From NCBI GenBank assembly GCA_022841365.1, contig JALHRP010000015.1, positions 1 to 64,000 on the forward strand: a stretch of 64,000 bases of DNA, in the 5' to 3' direction. This document shows positions 42,732 to 51,689 of this stretch, in pieces. Numbering within the stretch: the stretch's first letter is position 1; the number at the start of each line of letters is the position of its first letter. The notes beneath the pieces were generated by a model. It was not told where the DNA came from, searched no databases, and saw nothing but the letters and a program-made list of their open reading frames with translations. Position numbers and translations under genes: made by a program. The stretch is from Chitinophagaceae bacterium. Lineage in GTDB: Bacteria > Bacteroidota > Bacteroidia > Chitinophagales > Chitinophagaceae.

Positions 42732-43832
42732 TTACACATTAAACCTGAAATGCATCACATCTCCATCCTTCACCAGGTATTCTTTTCCTTCAATTCTTAG
42801 TTTACCAGCTTCACGTGCAGCAGCTTCTGTTTTATATGTAACATAATCATCGTAACCAATTACTTCTGCTTTGATAAATCCTTTTTCAAAATCGGTGTGA
42901 ATAACACCTGCACACTGCGGCGCTTTCCATCCTTTGTGAAATGTCCATGCTCTTACTTCCTGCACACCTGCAGTAAAATAAGTTTGCAGATTGAGCAAAT
43001 GATAGGTAGTTCGGATCAAACGATTCAGCGCAGGCTCCGTCATCTTGTATTCATCCATGAACAACTGCTTATCATCCGGATCTTCCATTTCGCTGATCTG
43101 GGCTTCAATACTGTTGTTCATCACAATTACTTCAGCACCTTCATCTTTTACTGCAGCTTTTAATGCTTCAGAATATTTGTTACCTGTATGCATACTGGCT
43201 TCATCCACATTGGCCACATACAATACTTTTTTCTGTGTAAGAAAAAATGAATCCTGGATCAGATCCAGCTCAGCGGTATTCAAATCTAATCCACGAATAC
43301 TTTTACCTTGCTCCAGATGCGCTTTGCAGGCAAGTAATACTTCAAGCTCAGCCTTTGCTTTTGCATCACCCACACGTGCCTGTTTTTCAATACGCTGAAT
43401 TTTCTTTTCAACCGTATCGAGATCTTTCAACTGTAATTCAGTATCAATAATTTCTTTATCGCTCACCGGATTGATGGCACCTTCTTCACGCAATACATTC
43501 TCATCTTCAAAACAACGGATTACATGAATGATGGCATCTACTTCACGAATGTTTGCAAGAAATTTATTACCCAAACCTTCACCTTTGCTGGCGCCTTTCA
43601 CTAAACCGGCTATATCAACAATCTCAATCTGTGTAGGAACGGTACGGTCGGGCACCACCAGCTCGGCCAGTTTATCAATACGTGCATCGGGCACATCTAC
43701 CAAACCCACATTGGGTTCAATGGTACAAAAACGATAATTACTCGCCTGTGCTTTGGCGCTGTTACTAACGGCGTTGAACAAGGTTGACTTTCCAACGTTT
43801 GGCAATCCCACAATACCTGCTTTTAAACCCAT
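42732..43832 (-). CDS. ychF: Redox-regulated ATPase YchF (OLA1-type P-loop protein)
   Basis: The 366-residue protein has the G1 loop GIVGLPNVGKST (about 7-18), the OLA1/YchF 'VDIAGLVKGASKGEGLGNKF' block and a C-terminal TGS domain with FTAGVQEVRAWTFHKG and DFEKGFIKAEVIGYDDYV. It is an Obg-family ATPase that binds ribosomes. Length matches E. coli YchF (363). It stands alone and converges on rpmE. Confidence 0.97.
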   Translation of the reverse strand: MGLKAGIVGLPNVGKSTLFNAVSNSAKAQASNYRFCTIEPNVGLVDVPDARIDKLAELVVPDRTVPTQIEIVDIAGLVKGASKGEGLGNKFLANIREVDAIIHVIRCFEDENVLREEGAINPVSDKEIIDTELQLKDLDTVEKKIQRIEKQARVGDAKAKAELEVLLACKAHLEQGKSIRGLDLNTAELDLIQDSFFLTQKKVLYVANVDEASMHTGNKYSEALKAAVKDEGAEVIVMNNSIEAQISEMEDPDDKQLFMDEYKMTEPALNRLIRTTYHLLNLQTYFTAGVQEVRAWTFHKGWKAPQCAGVIHTDFEKGFIKAEVIGYDDYVTYKTEAAAREAGKLRIEGKEYLVKDGDVMHFRFNV

Positions 43833-43835
43833 TTT

Positions 43836-43864
43836 ATGATGTATGATTTATGATGTATGATTTC
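43836..43864. repeat. Short tandem repeat upstream of ychF
   Basis: A 14-base unit, ATGATGTATGATTT, occurs twice in tandem, followed by a diverged partial copy. It belongs in style to the TGATGA-rich intergenic words seen elsewhere in the window. Confidence 0.5.
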
Positions 43865-44026
43865 TGATTTTACATTTGCCCATTGCCTATTGACAATTGT
43901 GTACAGACCAATGCAAAATCGGGCGCAAAGATAAGTCTTCACAGCTTAGCGGCGAAACCTGTGAAAAGATGGTTTTGGCTGTTTCGTAAAAATCTGCAAT
44001 CTTCAACTCTAAATCTGTAATCTTTT

Positions 44027-45523
44027 ATGGTTTTAAGCAGAATCTGGAGTGCGTTTATTCTTGTTGCTTTTCTGGTTGCCGGTTTTAAAATGTTTAGCGG
44101 CGACGAAAAGATTTTTAACCGGATGGTGGTGGGTAAATCATCTGATAAATACGACAGTGTGTTTTATTTCGGCATCGGTTCTCCAATCAATCAGAAACTC
44201 TCACCTGAGTACGCAAGCTTTTTAAAAGAATACGGTTATTTCAAAGTTGATTCTGTTCACAAAGCATCTGTTTTACTTACGGATGATCTGAAGGCTGATT
44301 CGGTGAATAGTATACGAGCTGCAAATCCTTCCATCAGGTTGTTTACTTACTTATCGGTTCAAAAACAATTACAGCGCAAGGTTGATGGCATCATTGAAAC
44401 AGCAAAAAACGCTGTGGTGGATATCATCATTCCGCTGATTGGAATTCTTGCACTGTTCATGGGCTTTCTCAATATTGCTGAAAAAGCAGGGGGGGTAAGG
44501 GTTTTATCAAGAATCATCGGTCCGTTTTTCTCCCGGATTTTTCCGGAAGTACCAAAGGGTCATCCTGCAACAGGACATATGATGATGAATTTTTCAGCCA
44601 ATCTCCTCAATCTGGATAATGCAGCAACTCCTTTTGGTTTAAAAGCCATGGAAAGTTTGCAGGAGCTAAATCCAAACAAAGCAGTTGCCTCCAATTCGCA
44701 GATCATGTTTATGGCATTGCATGCATCGGGACTAACCTTGATACCTGTTACCATCATTGCCTTCAGATCAGGATTGGATGCACAAAACCCCACCGATATT
44801 TTTATACCCTGTATGATCGCCACTTTTGCAGCAACCATGGCGGCATTGTTTATAGTTTCGTTTAAACAAAAGATCAATGTGTTTCAACCGGTGATTCTTG
44901 CATGGATCATTGGCATTTCAGCCGTGATTGCATTGTTGGTTTTGTATGTAACCAGTTTAGATGCAAAAACAGCGCAGCTTTTTTCGGGTAAACTCAGCAA
45001 TGGACTTATACTGGTGCTTTTTGTAGCCATTGTTTTAGGCGGATTGTATAAGAAGATTGATGTGTTTGATGCGTTTGTAGAAGGTGCAAAAGGTGGGTTT
45101 GAAACCGGCGTACGGATTATTCCATACATTGTTGGGATGCTTGTTGCCATCAGCATGCTGCGTACAAGCGGAACATTTGATGTAATCATCAACGGCATGA
45201 AATCGTTATTCGCTGCATTGGGTGCTGATACACGTTTTGTAGATGGATTGCCCACTGCTTTAATTAAACCAATGACCGGTAGCGGAGCAAGAGGAATGAT
45301 GATTGATACCATGAAAACATTTGGTGCCGATTCATTTGCCGGAAGACTGGCCTGTATACTGCAAGGTTCAAGCGATACCACTTTTTATGTAATTGCGGTT
45401 TACTTTGGTTCAATTGCAGTTAAAAATACCCGCTATGCAGTCGGGGCCATGTTACTCGCCGATCTGGTGGGCATTATTACTTCCATTTTACTGGCCTATT
45501 TATTTTTTGGCAGTTCTCAATAA
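44027..45523 (+). CDS. Fused SpmA-SpmB nucleoside-recognition membrane protein
   Basis: The 498-residue inner-membrane protein has two gate (nucleoside-recognition) domains. The SpmA-like half ends with GHMMMNFSANLLNLDNAATP and FGLKAMESLQELNP. The SpmB-like half has GGFETGVRIIPYIVGMLVAI and KPMTGSGARGMM. An extracytoplasmic insert (about 25-120) lies after the first TM. In Bacillus the two proteins are separate and act in spore-core dehydration; in non-sporulating Bacteroidota the fused form has no known role and may be a transporter. Confidence 0.88.
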   Translation: MVLSRIWSAFILVAFLVAGFKMFSGDEKIFNRMVVGKSSDKYDSVFYFGIGSPINQKLSPEYASFLKEYGYFKVDSVHKASVLLTDDLKADSVNSIRAANPSIRLFTYLSVQKQLQRKVDGIIETAKNAVVDIIIPLIGILALFMGFLNIAEKAGGVRVLSRIIGPFFSRIFPEVPKGHPATGHMMMNFSANLLNLDNAATPFGLKAMESLQELNPNKAVASNSQIMFMALHASGLTLIPVTIIAFRSGLDAQNPTDIFIPCMIATFAATMAALFIVSFKQKINVFQPVILAWIIGISAVIALLVLYVTSLDAKTAQLFSGKLSNGLILVLFVAIVLGGLYKKIDVFDAFVEGAKGGFETGVRIIPYIVGMLVAISMLRTSGTFDVIINGMKSLFAALGADTRFVDGLPTALIKPMTGSGARGMMIDTMKTFGADSFAGRLACILQGSSDTTFYVIAVYFGSIAVKNTRYAVGAMLLADLVGIITSILLAYLFFGSSQ

Positions 45524-45595
45524 AAACAAAAAATACAGCATCGGTAAGAAGCAGAAACGGTCAATTTCTATCTTCGCAGCCATCAACTTATACGC

Positions 45596-48073
45596 ATGAG
45601 GAAATATTTCAACCTGGTTCTGTTTTTATTTCTTACATCAACAACAATTGCACAAACGCCGCAAACACTCAACAGTGCAGATATACTGCTTGGTTTAAAA
45701 AAACTGAAAGTGATTGGCAGTGTGCTGTATGTAGCTGCTCATCCGGATGATGAGAATACCAGATTGCTTGCTTACTTAAGCAAAGAACGGTTATACCGTA
45801 CGGGTTATTTAAGCATGACACGTGGTGATGGTGGTCAAAATTTAATTGGGAATGAACAAGGAATTGAACTCGGTATGATACGCACACAGGAATTACTGGC
45901 GGCAAGAAGAATGGATGGTGCAGAACAATTCTTTACCCGTGCATATGATTTTGGTTTTTCAAAAACAACCGACGAAGCACTGAAGGTGTGGGAGAAAGAA
46001 AAAATACTGAGTGATGTGGTGTGGGTGATCCGTAAGTTTCAACCCGATGTGATCATGACAAGGTTTCCTCCCGATAACAGAGCCGGGCATGGTCATCATT
46101 CTGCTTCAGCTGTGCTGGCCCGTGAGGCATTTGATGCAGCGGCCGATCCAAACCGTTTTCCCGAACAATTTAAATACGGTGTAAAACCATGGCGTGCAAA
46201 ACGCATTATGTGGAACACGTTCAACTTTGGTACAACAAACACAACCAGCAATGATCAACTGAAAATAGATGTGGGTGTGTATAATCCTTTGTTAGGAAAA
46301 GGTTATGGCGAAATAGCCAGCGAAAGCCGCAGCCAGCATAAGAGTCAGGGCTTTGGTGTGCCACGTCAGCGTGGACAGCAAATAGAATTTTTTACATTGA
46401 CCGGCGGCGATTCAATGAAAAATGATTTTGCCGAAGGAATTGTTACTGACTGGAGCAGGTACGTAGGTGGTGCAGCCATCAATCAACTGATTGATGCAAT
46501 CGTTGCAAATTATTCATTTCAAAATCCATCGGCATCTGTAAAAAGTCTGATTGATTTATACAAATCAATCAGCAATATAAAAGATGGCGAATGGAAGAAT
46601 AAGAAGCTGGAAGAAGTAAAAAATTTAATTGAAGCCTGTGCAGGGTTGTATTTAGAAGCAGTGAGTACAGAGCAGTTTGCAGTACAGGGCGATTCACTGC
46701 ATGTAAACATTTTTCTATCGAACAGAAGTGATGTAAAAACTTCGCCTCTTGCAATTATGCTGAACAATAAGCAAACTTCTTCATTAAAATCAAATGCAGC
46801 TTTGGTAAAAAATGCATTGCTGCGTGAACGCATCAACTTTGTTGTTCCTGCCAATCAACCCATATCGCAGCCTTATTGGTTAACGAATACAAACCCGAAA
46901 GGATCATTTACGGTTAATGATCAACTGCTGATTGGTAAAGCTGAAAGTGATGCTGCTTTCACTGCCATCTTTAGTTTGAATATAGAAGGCGAAACATTTG
47001 TGTTTGAAAAACCGGTGATGTATAAATTTACTGATCCGGTGAAGGGAGAAATCTATTGGCCGTTAGTTGTAATTCCGAATTCCGAATTAATTATAACACC
47101 AGAAGTATCAATAACACCAAATTATGTTGGAGTTATTAAAGCTAATACAAATCTAAGATCATTAAAAATCTATAACTCAGTAGAAAAATTTGACAGCATA
47201 AAAATTAATTATACACCTATGCTGAAAAACGAAAGTAGAATATTCAATGACACAACATTTGTCCCTCCTTTGCTCGTTGATGATAATGGAAGGGTTCAAA
47301 ATAATATTTCTTCATTTCAATTTTTTGATTCATCCGGTGCAAAATATAATTATTCCAAAACTATTTCCTATGATCATATACCTCAAATAACATATTTTCA
47401 AAATAGTTCTTTTACTTATTCGATTGTTGGTGATTTTAAAATCGCATCAAAAAAAATCGGCTACATTAATGGTGCAGGCGATAAAGTTGCAGAAGGTTTA
47501 ATGCAGATGGGCTATAAAGTTACTTTCCTGGAAGAAAAAGATATTACTGTCGCTAATCTAAAGCAATACGATGCAGTTGTTACAGGCATCCGTGCATACA
47601 ATGTGCATCCATGGCTCAACAATGCATATGATGTGTTGATGCGGTATGTAAAAGAAGGTGGTGTTATGCTGGTGCAGTACAATACCAGCAATCAGTTGGG
47701 AACAATCAAAGCCAAAATGTCGCCTTATCCGTTTAATATTTCACGTAACAGGGTAACCGAAGAAGATGCTAAAGTAAGTTTTCTTGCTCCAACACATCCG
47801 GTGTTGAATTACCCGAATAAAATCACAGAAAAAGATTTTGAAGGATGGGTGCAGGAGCGGAGTGTGTATGAAGCAGATGCAATTGACAGCAATTTTGTTT
47901 CTATTTTAGGAATGCATGATGAAGGTGAGCCGCAACGCAGCGGCAGTTTAATTGTTGCAAACTATGGAAAGGGTCGTTTTGTGTACAGTGCAGTTGCCTT
48001 TTTCCGTCAGTTGCCAGCAGCCGTTCCCGGTGCTTATCGTTTAATGGCTAACTTACTGGCTAAACCGAAGTGA
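45596..48073 (+). CDS. Secreted PIG-L family deacetylase with C-terminal ThuA/GATase-like domain
   Basis: The 825-residue protein has a signal peptide (about 1-20, TIAQ) and a PIG-L/LmbE domain with the zinc motif AHPDDE (48-53) and GHGHH (about 165-169). A central beta region follows. A C-terminal glutamine-amidotransferase-like flavodoxin fold begins near residue 620 (KKIGYINGAGDKVAEGLMQM, YDAVVTGIRAYNVHPW). PIG-L enzymes remove N-acetyl groups from GlcNAc-type sugars; the export signal suggests an extracellular glycan substrate. About codons 493-621 are far more AT-rich than the rest. Two microproteins and a Na+ symporter follow. Confidence 0.87.
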   Translation: MRKYFNLVLFLFLTSTTIAQTPQTLNSADILLGLKKLKVIGSVLYVAAHPDDENTRLLAYLSKERLYRTGYLSMTRGDGGQNLIGNEQGIELGMIRTQELLAARRMDGAEQFFTRAYDFGFSKTTDEALKVWEKEKILSDVVWVIRKFQPDVIMTRFPPDNRAGHGHHSASAVLAREAFDAAADPNRFPEQFKYGVKPWRAKRIMWNTFNFGTTNTTSNDQLKIDVGVYNPLLGKGYGEIASESRSQHKSQGFGVPRQRGQQIEFFTLTGGDSMKNDFAEGIVTDWSRYVGGAAINQLIDAIVANYSFQNPSASVKSLIDLYKSISNIKDGEWKNKKLEEVKNLIEACAGLYLEAVSTEQFAVQGDSLHVNIFLSNRSDVKTSPLAIMLNNKQTSSLKSNAALVKNALLRERINFVVPANQPISQPYWLTNTNPKGSFTVNDQLLIGKAESDAAFTAIFSLNIEGETFVFEKPVMYKFTDPVKGEIYWPLVVIPNSELIITPEVSITPNYVGVIKANTNLRSLKIYNSVEKFDSIKINYTPMLKNESRIFNDTTFVPPLLVDDNGRVQNNISSFQFFDSSGAKYNYSKTISYDHIPQITYFQNSSFTYSIVGDFKIASKKIGYINGAGDKVAEGLMQMGYKVTFLEEKDITVANLKQYDAVVTGIRAYNVHPWLNNAYDVLMRYVKEGGVMLVQYNTSNQLGTIKAKMSPYPFNISRNRVTEEDAKVSFLAPTHPVLNYPNKITEKDFEGWVQERSVYEADAIDSNFVSILGMHDEGEPQRSGSLIVANYGKGRFVYSAVAFFRQLPAAVPGAYRLMANLLAKPK

Positions 48074-48138
48074 TGAGTAATGAATGATGAGTGATGAGTG
48101 AGCTTGCTCACCGAAGCTTTAGCGTAGGTGAGGAGTGA
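48074..48138. repeat. TGATGAG-type intergenic element with hairpin
   Basis: A run of TGATGAGT/AATGAATGATGAG words holds stop codons in several frames. It is followed by a perfect hairpin GTGAGC-TT-GCTCAC (48099-48112). Similar words occur at 19460-19486, 52947-52972 and, inverted, 57785-57822. Confidence 0.55.
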
Positions 48139-48176
48139 TTAGTAAAGCAGAATGTACCGGATTTGAATAAAATATC

Positions 48177-48350
48177 ATGAGTAATAAGAAACAGACAAGT
48201 ATTGAAAAAACATTGTTGTATGGGCTGGGCATTGGTTTGCTGATCGGCTTTATCAGTAAACGGATTGCATACGGATTACTGTTGGGCATCGGATTAACTT
48301 TTCTCATTTCCTATATGATGAAACCAAAAGAAGAGAACGACAACAGATAA
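48177..48350 (+). CDS. 57-residue two-TM microprotein
   Basis: ATG at 48177 to TAA at 48348-48350, 57 codons plus stop. It reads MSNKKQTSIEKTLLYGLGIG..., with two Gly-rich membrane segments (about 13-27 and 31-48) joined by a short SKRIAYG turn, and a charged tail (MMKPKEENDNR). Basic N-terminus, hydrophobic core and charged tail are as expected for a real membrane peptide. It is the first of two small genes directly upstream of a Na+ symporter. The function is unknown; an accessory subunit is an inference from position. Confidence 0.65.
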   Translation: MSNKKQTSIEKTLLYGLGIGLLIGFISKRIAYGLLLGIGLTFLISYMMKPKEENDNR

Positions 48351-48383
48351 ACAGGCAGACAGATCAATTTTAAAATAAAAAAC

Positions 48384-48500
48384 ATGAGTCATCTTCCGGA
48401 TAATGAAGACAGATCCTGGACCGGCTGGTACATCAGTGTAGCAGCAGTATTGCTGTTGCTCATTTTTCTGTTTCATTTCATCACTCAACTGTTTGCATGA
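48384..48500 (+). CDS. 38-residue single-TM microprotein coupled to the symporter
   Basis: ATG at 48384 to TGA at 48498-48500, 38 codons plus stop. A soluble N-terminus (MSHLPDNEDRSWTGWYISVA) leads into one TM helix (about 16-37). Its stop codon overlaps the symporter start as ATGA, indicating translational coupling and a 1:1-type partnership. Small helper subunits with solute symporters are known elsewhere (YhdT with PanF, DUF485/YjcH with ActP), but this one is much shorter and not obviously related. Confidence 0.7.
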   Translation: MSHLPDNEDRSWTGWYISVAAVLLLLIFLFHFITQLFA

Positions 48501-50212
48501 ATTTTCAACTCACCGATTGGATTGTATTAATTGCAACACTGCTTACAGTGATTGCATATGGGGTATATAAGAGTCGTACCAGTAAAAATCTGGAAGGTTA
48601 TTTTTTAGGTAACAGGCAAATGCCCTGGTGGGTCATCATGTTGAGCATCATGGGTACACAAGCCAGTGCAGTAACTTTTTTAACTGCACCCGGACAGGCC
48701 TATACCGATGGAATGCGTTTTGTGCAATATTACTTTGGTTTGCCCTTAGCCATGATTGTATTGTGCATCACCTTTGTTCCCCTTTTTCATAAACTGAAAT
48801 TATTTACAGCATACGAGTTTTTGGAAAAACGCTTTGATATAAAAACCAGATCACTCACTTCCTTTTTATTTTTATTATCAAGAGGTTTGAGTACGGGCAT
48901 CAGCATATTTGCGCCATCGCTAGTATTGAGCAGCATGTTGGGCTGGGATATTTATGCTACCAATGTGGTGATGGGCGGACTGTTAATTATTTACACTGTA
49001 AGTGGCGGAGCCAAAGCAGTTGCCTATACACAGCAGATCCAGTTTGTCATTATTTATGCTGCCATGTTTGTTGCAGGTTATTATGCCATCACTTCTTTGC
49101 CAAATGGAATTGGGTTTACAGATGCATTGCACCTTGCAGGGAAAAGTGGTAAGTTAAACGTTATTACAACAGGTGTAACTGAGAATGGGTTCGATTGGAA
49201 GGACCGGTACAATATCTGGAGTGGAGTCATCGGTGGCTTTTTTCTGGCGTTAAGTTATTTTGGAACAGATCAAAGTCAGGTGGGGCGCTATCTTACAGCA
49301 AAAGACAACCGTGAAAGCAGGTTGGGATTGCTCATGAACGGATTCGTAAAAGTGCCCTTGCAGTTTTGTATTCTGCTCATTGGTTGTTTACTTTTTGCTT
49401 ACTATTCTTTTTTTAAAGCACCTGCTTTTTTTAATAAAACACAGGAGGCTGTTGTATTAAAGAGTGCCTATGCTGAACCCTATAACAAGGCATCTGCACA
49501 ATACACTCAATTGCAGGAAGAAAAGAAACAGGCTGCAGTGGCTGTAACTGCTGCATTAAAAGATAAGAACGAAGCGGCAGTAACTGCAGGAAGAAACAAG
49601 CTGCAGCAAATAGAAAAAGATGGGAAGGAGATCAGGACAGAAATGAAAAGCCTGATCAAAAAAGCTGATCCCAATGCTGATACCAACGACACCAATTATA
49701 TCTTTCTTCGTTTTGTGGGCGATGTGTTACCAACAGGCTTAGTCGGGTTAATTATTGCCATTATTTTCTTAGCAGCATGGGGAAGTATTGCAGCTGCATT
49801 AAACTCACTGGCATCCTGCACCATGTGCGATTTTCATCAACGCTTTTCAAAAAAACAATTAACTGAGAAAGAAGAATACCGTTGGGGGAAAATCTATACA
49901 TTGTTATGGGGAGTGTTCTGTATGGTGATTGCTTTCTTTGCGTACAACCTCGGTAACAGTTTAATTGAAGCAGTGAATATTCTGGGCAGCTGGTTTTACG
50001 GAACCATACTGGGGATCTTTCTTGTTGCGTTTTACATGAAACGGGTAGGAGGGAATGCCGTGTTTATTGCAGCCATACTTTCCGAAATAATTGTTATCAG
50101 TGTGTATTATATGGATATCATTTCGTTTTTATGGCTCAATGTAATTGGTGCAGTGGCAGTTATCCTGCTTTCAGTCATCATTCAAACTTTAACAAGTCTT
50201 AAAAAAGCCTGA
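48497..50212 (+). CDS. Sodium:solute symporter (SSS family)
   Basis: The 571-residue protein has about 13-14 TM segments of the LeuT-fold SSS family. MLSIMGTQASAVTFLTAPGQ (about 50-70) is the sodium- and substrate-site region, and LSYFGTDQSQVGRYLTAKDN is the diagnostic SSS block. A charged coiled-coil insert (about 311-398; QYTQLQEEKKQAAVAVTAAL) separates two TM segments. The substrate is unknown; following a PIG-L deacetylase, an amino sugar or sugar acid is a reasonable guess. Its start overlaps the 38-residue gene. Confidence 0.93.
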   Translation: MNFQLTDWIVLIATLLTVIAYGVYKSRTSKNLEGYFLGNRQMPWWVIMLSIMGTQASAVTFLTAPGQAYTDGMRFVQYYFGLPLAMIVLCITFVPLFHKLKLFTAYEFLEKRFDIKTRSLTSFLFLLSRGLSTGISIFAPSLVLSSMLGWDIYATNVVMGGLLIIYTVSGGAKAVAYTQQIQFVIIYAAMFVAGYYAITSLPNGIGFTDALHLAGKSGKLNVITTGVTENGFDWKDRYNIWSGVIGGFFLALSYFGTDQSQVGRYLTAKDNRESRLGLLMNGFVKVPLQFCILLIGCLLFAYYSFFKAPAFFNKTQEAVVLKSAYAEPYNKASAQYTQLQEEKKQAAVAVTAALKDKNEAAVTAGRNKLQQIEKDGKEIRTEMKSLIKKADPNADTNDTNYIFLRFVGDVLPTGLVGLIIAIIFLAAWGSIAAALNSLASCTMCDFHQRFSKKQLTEKEEYRWGKIYTLLWGVFCMVIAFFAYNLGNSLIEAVNILGSWFYGTILGIFLVAFYMKRVGGNAVFIAAILSEIIVISVYYMDIISFLWLNVIGAVAVILLSVIIQTLTSLKKA

Positions 50213-50240
50213 TGTGGTAAAATGATATTATTTTTGCCGG

Positions 50241-50720
50241 ATGAAAAATAAACTATTAACGCTGGTTTCTGTACTCTTTGTATCTGTAGCATTTGTGCAG
50301 TGTGGTAAAGATTGTGCAAGGGAAGAATGTGATATTGCACCTCCTCCTACCTTTTCGTTCCGCTTATTAAATAATGCTGATAAGGATCTGTTGGCTGGTG
50401 CTGCCAAACAATACGATTCATCGAATGTGCGTATATCTGCAAAACGTGCAAGTAACGGCAGCATTGAAAACATCAACCGGTTGTTTTATTTTATTGGCGA
50501 CAGTATAGCAACCACAGGGTTTACTGTCAACAAAAATTATTCGGTTTATTATCTGTCGCTTAATAACAATGTAACAGATTCCATGCAGTTTGGTTTCAGC
50601 CAACGGAATTCAACCTGTTGCGATGTGAGCAATTATTTCCTCAGCCGCTTTAACACAACTGATCTTTCAACTGCGGGTTTTGTGTTACCCATCACCAATG
50701 GTTATGTCATCAGAAAATAA
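50241..50720 (+). CDS. Putative lipoprotein, unknown function
   Basis: The 159-residue protein has a lipoprotein signal with lipobox VQC (Cys21; MKNKLLTLVSVLFVSVAFVQC), then a Cys-containing neck (GKDCAREECD). A beta-rich domain follows, with CC near the end (RNSTCCDVSNYFLSRF). It starts 28 bp after the symporter stop, so it may be the last gene of that operon. A terminator follows. I do not recognise a family. Confidence 0.7.
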   Translation: MKNKLLTLVSVLFVSVAFVQCGKDCAREECDIAPPPTFSFRLLNNADKDLLAGAAKQYDSSNVRISAKRASNGSIENINRLFYFIGDSIATTGFTVNKNYSVYYLSLNNNVTDSMQFGFSQRNSTCCDVSNYFLSRFNTTDLSTAGFVLPITNGYVIRK

Positions 50721-50736
50721 GAAATGATTTTACATT

Positions 50737-50767
50737 AAAAAACCTCCGGACAATCCGGAGGTTTTTT
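50737..50767. terminator. Bidirectional terminator
   Basis: AAAACCTCCGGA-CAA-TCCGGAGGTTTT with T-runs both ways lies between the lipoprotein gene and the convergent DUF2911 gene. Confidence 0.88.
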
Positions 50768-50787
50768 AATGCTCTTTTATAAACAGC

Positions 50788-51621
50788 TTATTTCATGTCT
50801 TTCTGTAACTTCTCGTTCAAGGCTACATAGTCATCATTCTTTGCTTCTTTCGCCAGTTCCATTGATTTCATAGAAACAGCCATAGCTTCAGCTTTCTTTC
50901 CCTGCTTAGCCAATGCTTTTGCTTTTTGATAATATACCCAGAACGCTTTTGGATTTTGCTCAATGGCTTTATCAAACCACACAATCGCCTGGTTCAGATC
51001 CTTACCGTTTTCAGCATAATAAGCAGCAGCTGCAAAATAAGGGCGGCTGTCGTTCTTCATCACTGTTTCAATCTGCTTCATCACTTTCGCATCAACATCG
51101 GTGTTGATAGTAAAAGAAACCAGTGTTTTGTCCCATGCCATCATTACTTCGCAACCATTGTCTTTGATGTTTTCAAATGAAATACCAAATGTTTCAAAGC
51201 TCCAGGGTAAACTCATTGGTTTAGCCTTTACACGTACAACGTCCATGTCTTGTTTGTACGCAGTGGGAGATGTTACGTCCGTTTGTTTGCTGATGATGAT
51301 GGTCCATTCGTTTGCTGAAGGAATAGTTAATAAACCATATTTACCGGCAGGAATTTTTGTTCCGCCAATGGTTACTTCATCTGTAAAAGTTAGAACAGTA
51401 GCACCGTTTGCACCTGTACGCCAAACTTTATCAAAAGGAACCAGATCGCCAAAAATTTTACGGCCTTTCATGTTGGGACGGCTGTAAGAGAGTTCAACTG
51501 TTCCCAACCCCAGTTCCTGTTTTACAGTTTGGGTGGTAGATGGTTGTGGTGTTTTTAATTGTTGAGCGTCAGCCATCAGAAAAAAGGCAACGCATGCTGC
51601 AGAAAATAGTAAACGTTTCAT
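50788..51621 (-). CDS. DUF2911 secreted protein with TPR-like tail
   Basis: The 277-residue protein has a signal peptide (about 1-19, ADAQ) and a DUF2911 domain (about 25-170) with VELSYSRPNMKGRKIFGDLV, VWRTGANGATVLTFTDEVTI and KIPAGKYGLLTIP. A C-terminal helical-repeat region follows (about 195-277; AIVWFDKAIEQNPKAFWVYY resembles one TPR). DUF2911 is widespread in Bacteroidota and has no assigned function. It stands alone. Confidence 0.88.
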   Translation of the reverse strand: MKRLLFSAACVAFFLMADAQQLKTPQPSTTQTVKQELGLGTVELSYSRPNMKGRKIFGDLVPFDKVWRTGANGATVLTFTDEVTIGGTKIPAGKYGLLTIPSANEWTIIISKQTDVTSPTAYKQDMDVVRVKAKPMSLPWSFETFGISFENIKDNGCEVMMAWDKTLVSFTINTDVDAKVMKQIETVMKNDSRPYFAAAAYYAENGKDLNQAIVWFDKAIEQNPKAFWVYYQKAKALAKQGKKAEAMAVSMKSMELAKEAKNDDYVALNEKLQKDMK

Positions 51622-51689
51622 GTTGCAAGTTTATTTAGGGGGCAAAGGTAGGGAAGTGATTGAAAGCAGGGTAAAGATTTCAGGAACGG

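Noticed and set aside
48177-48350. Homology of the 57-residue peptide to DUF485/YhdT symporter helpers
   Set aside because: Size and sequence do not match those families as I know them. Only position suggests a helper role.
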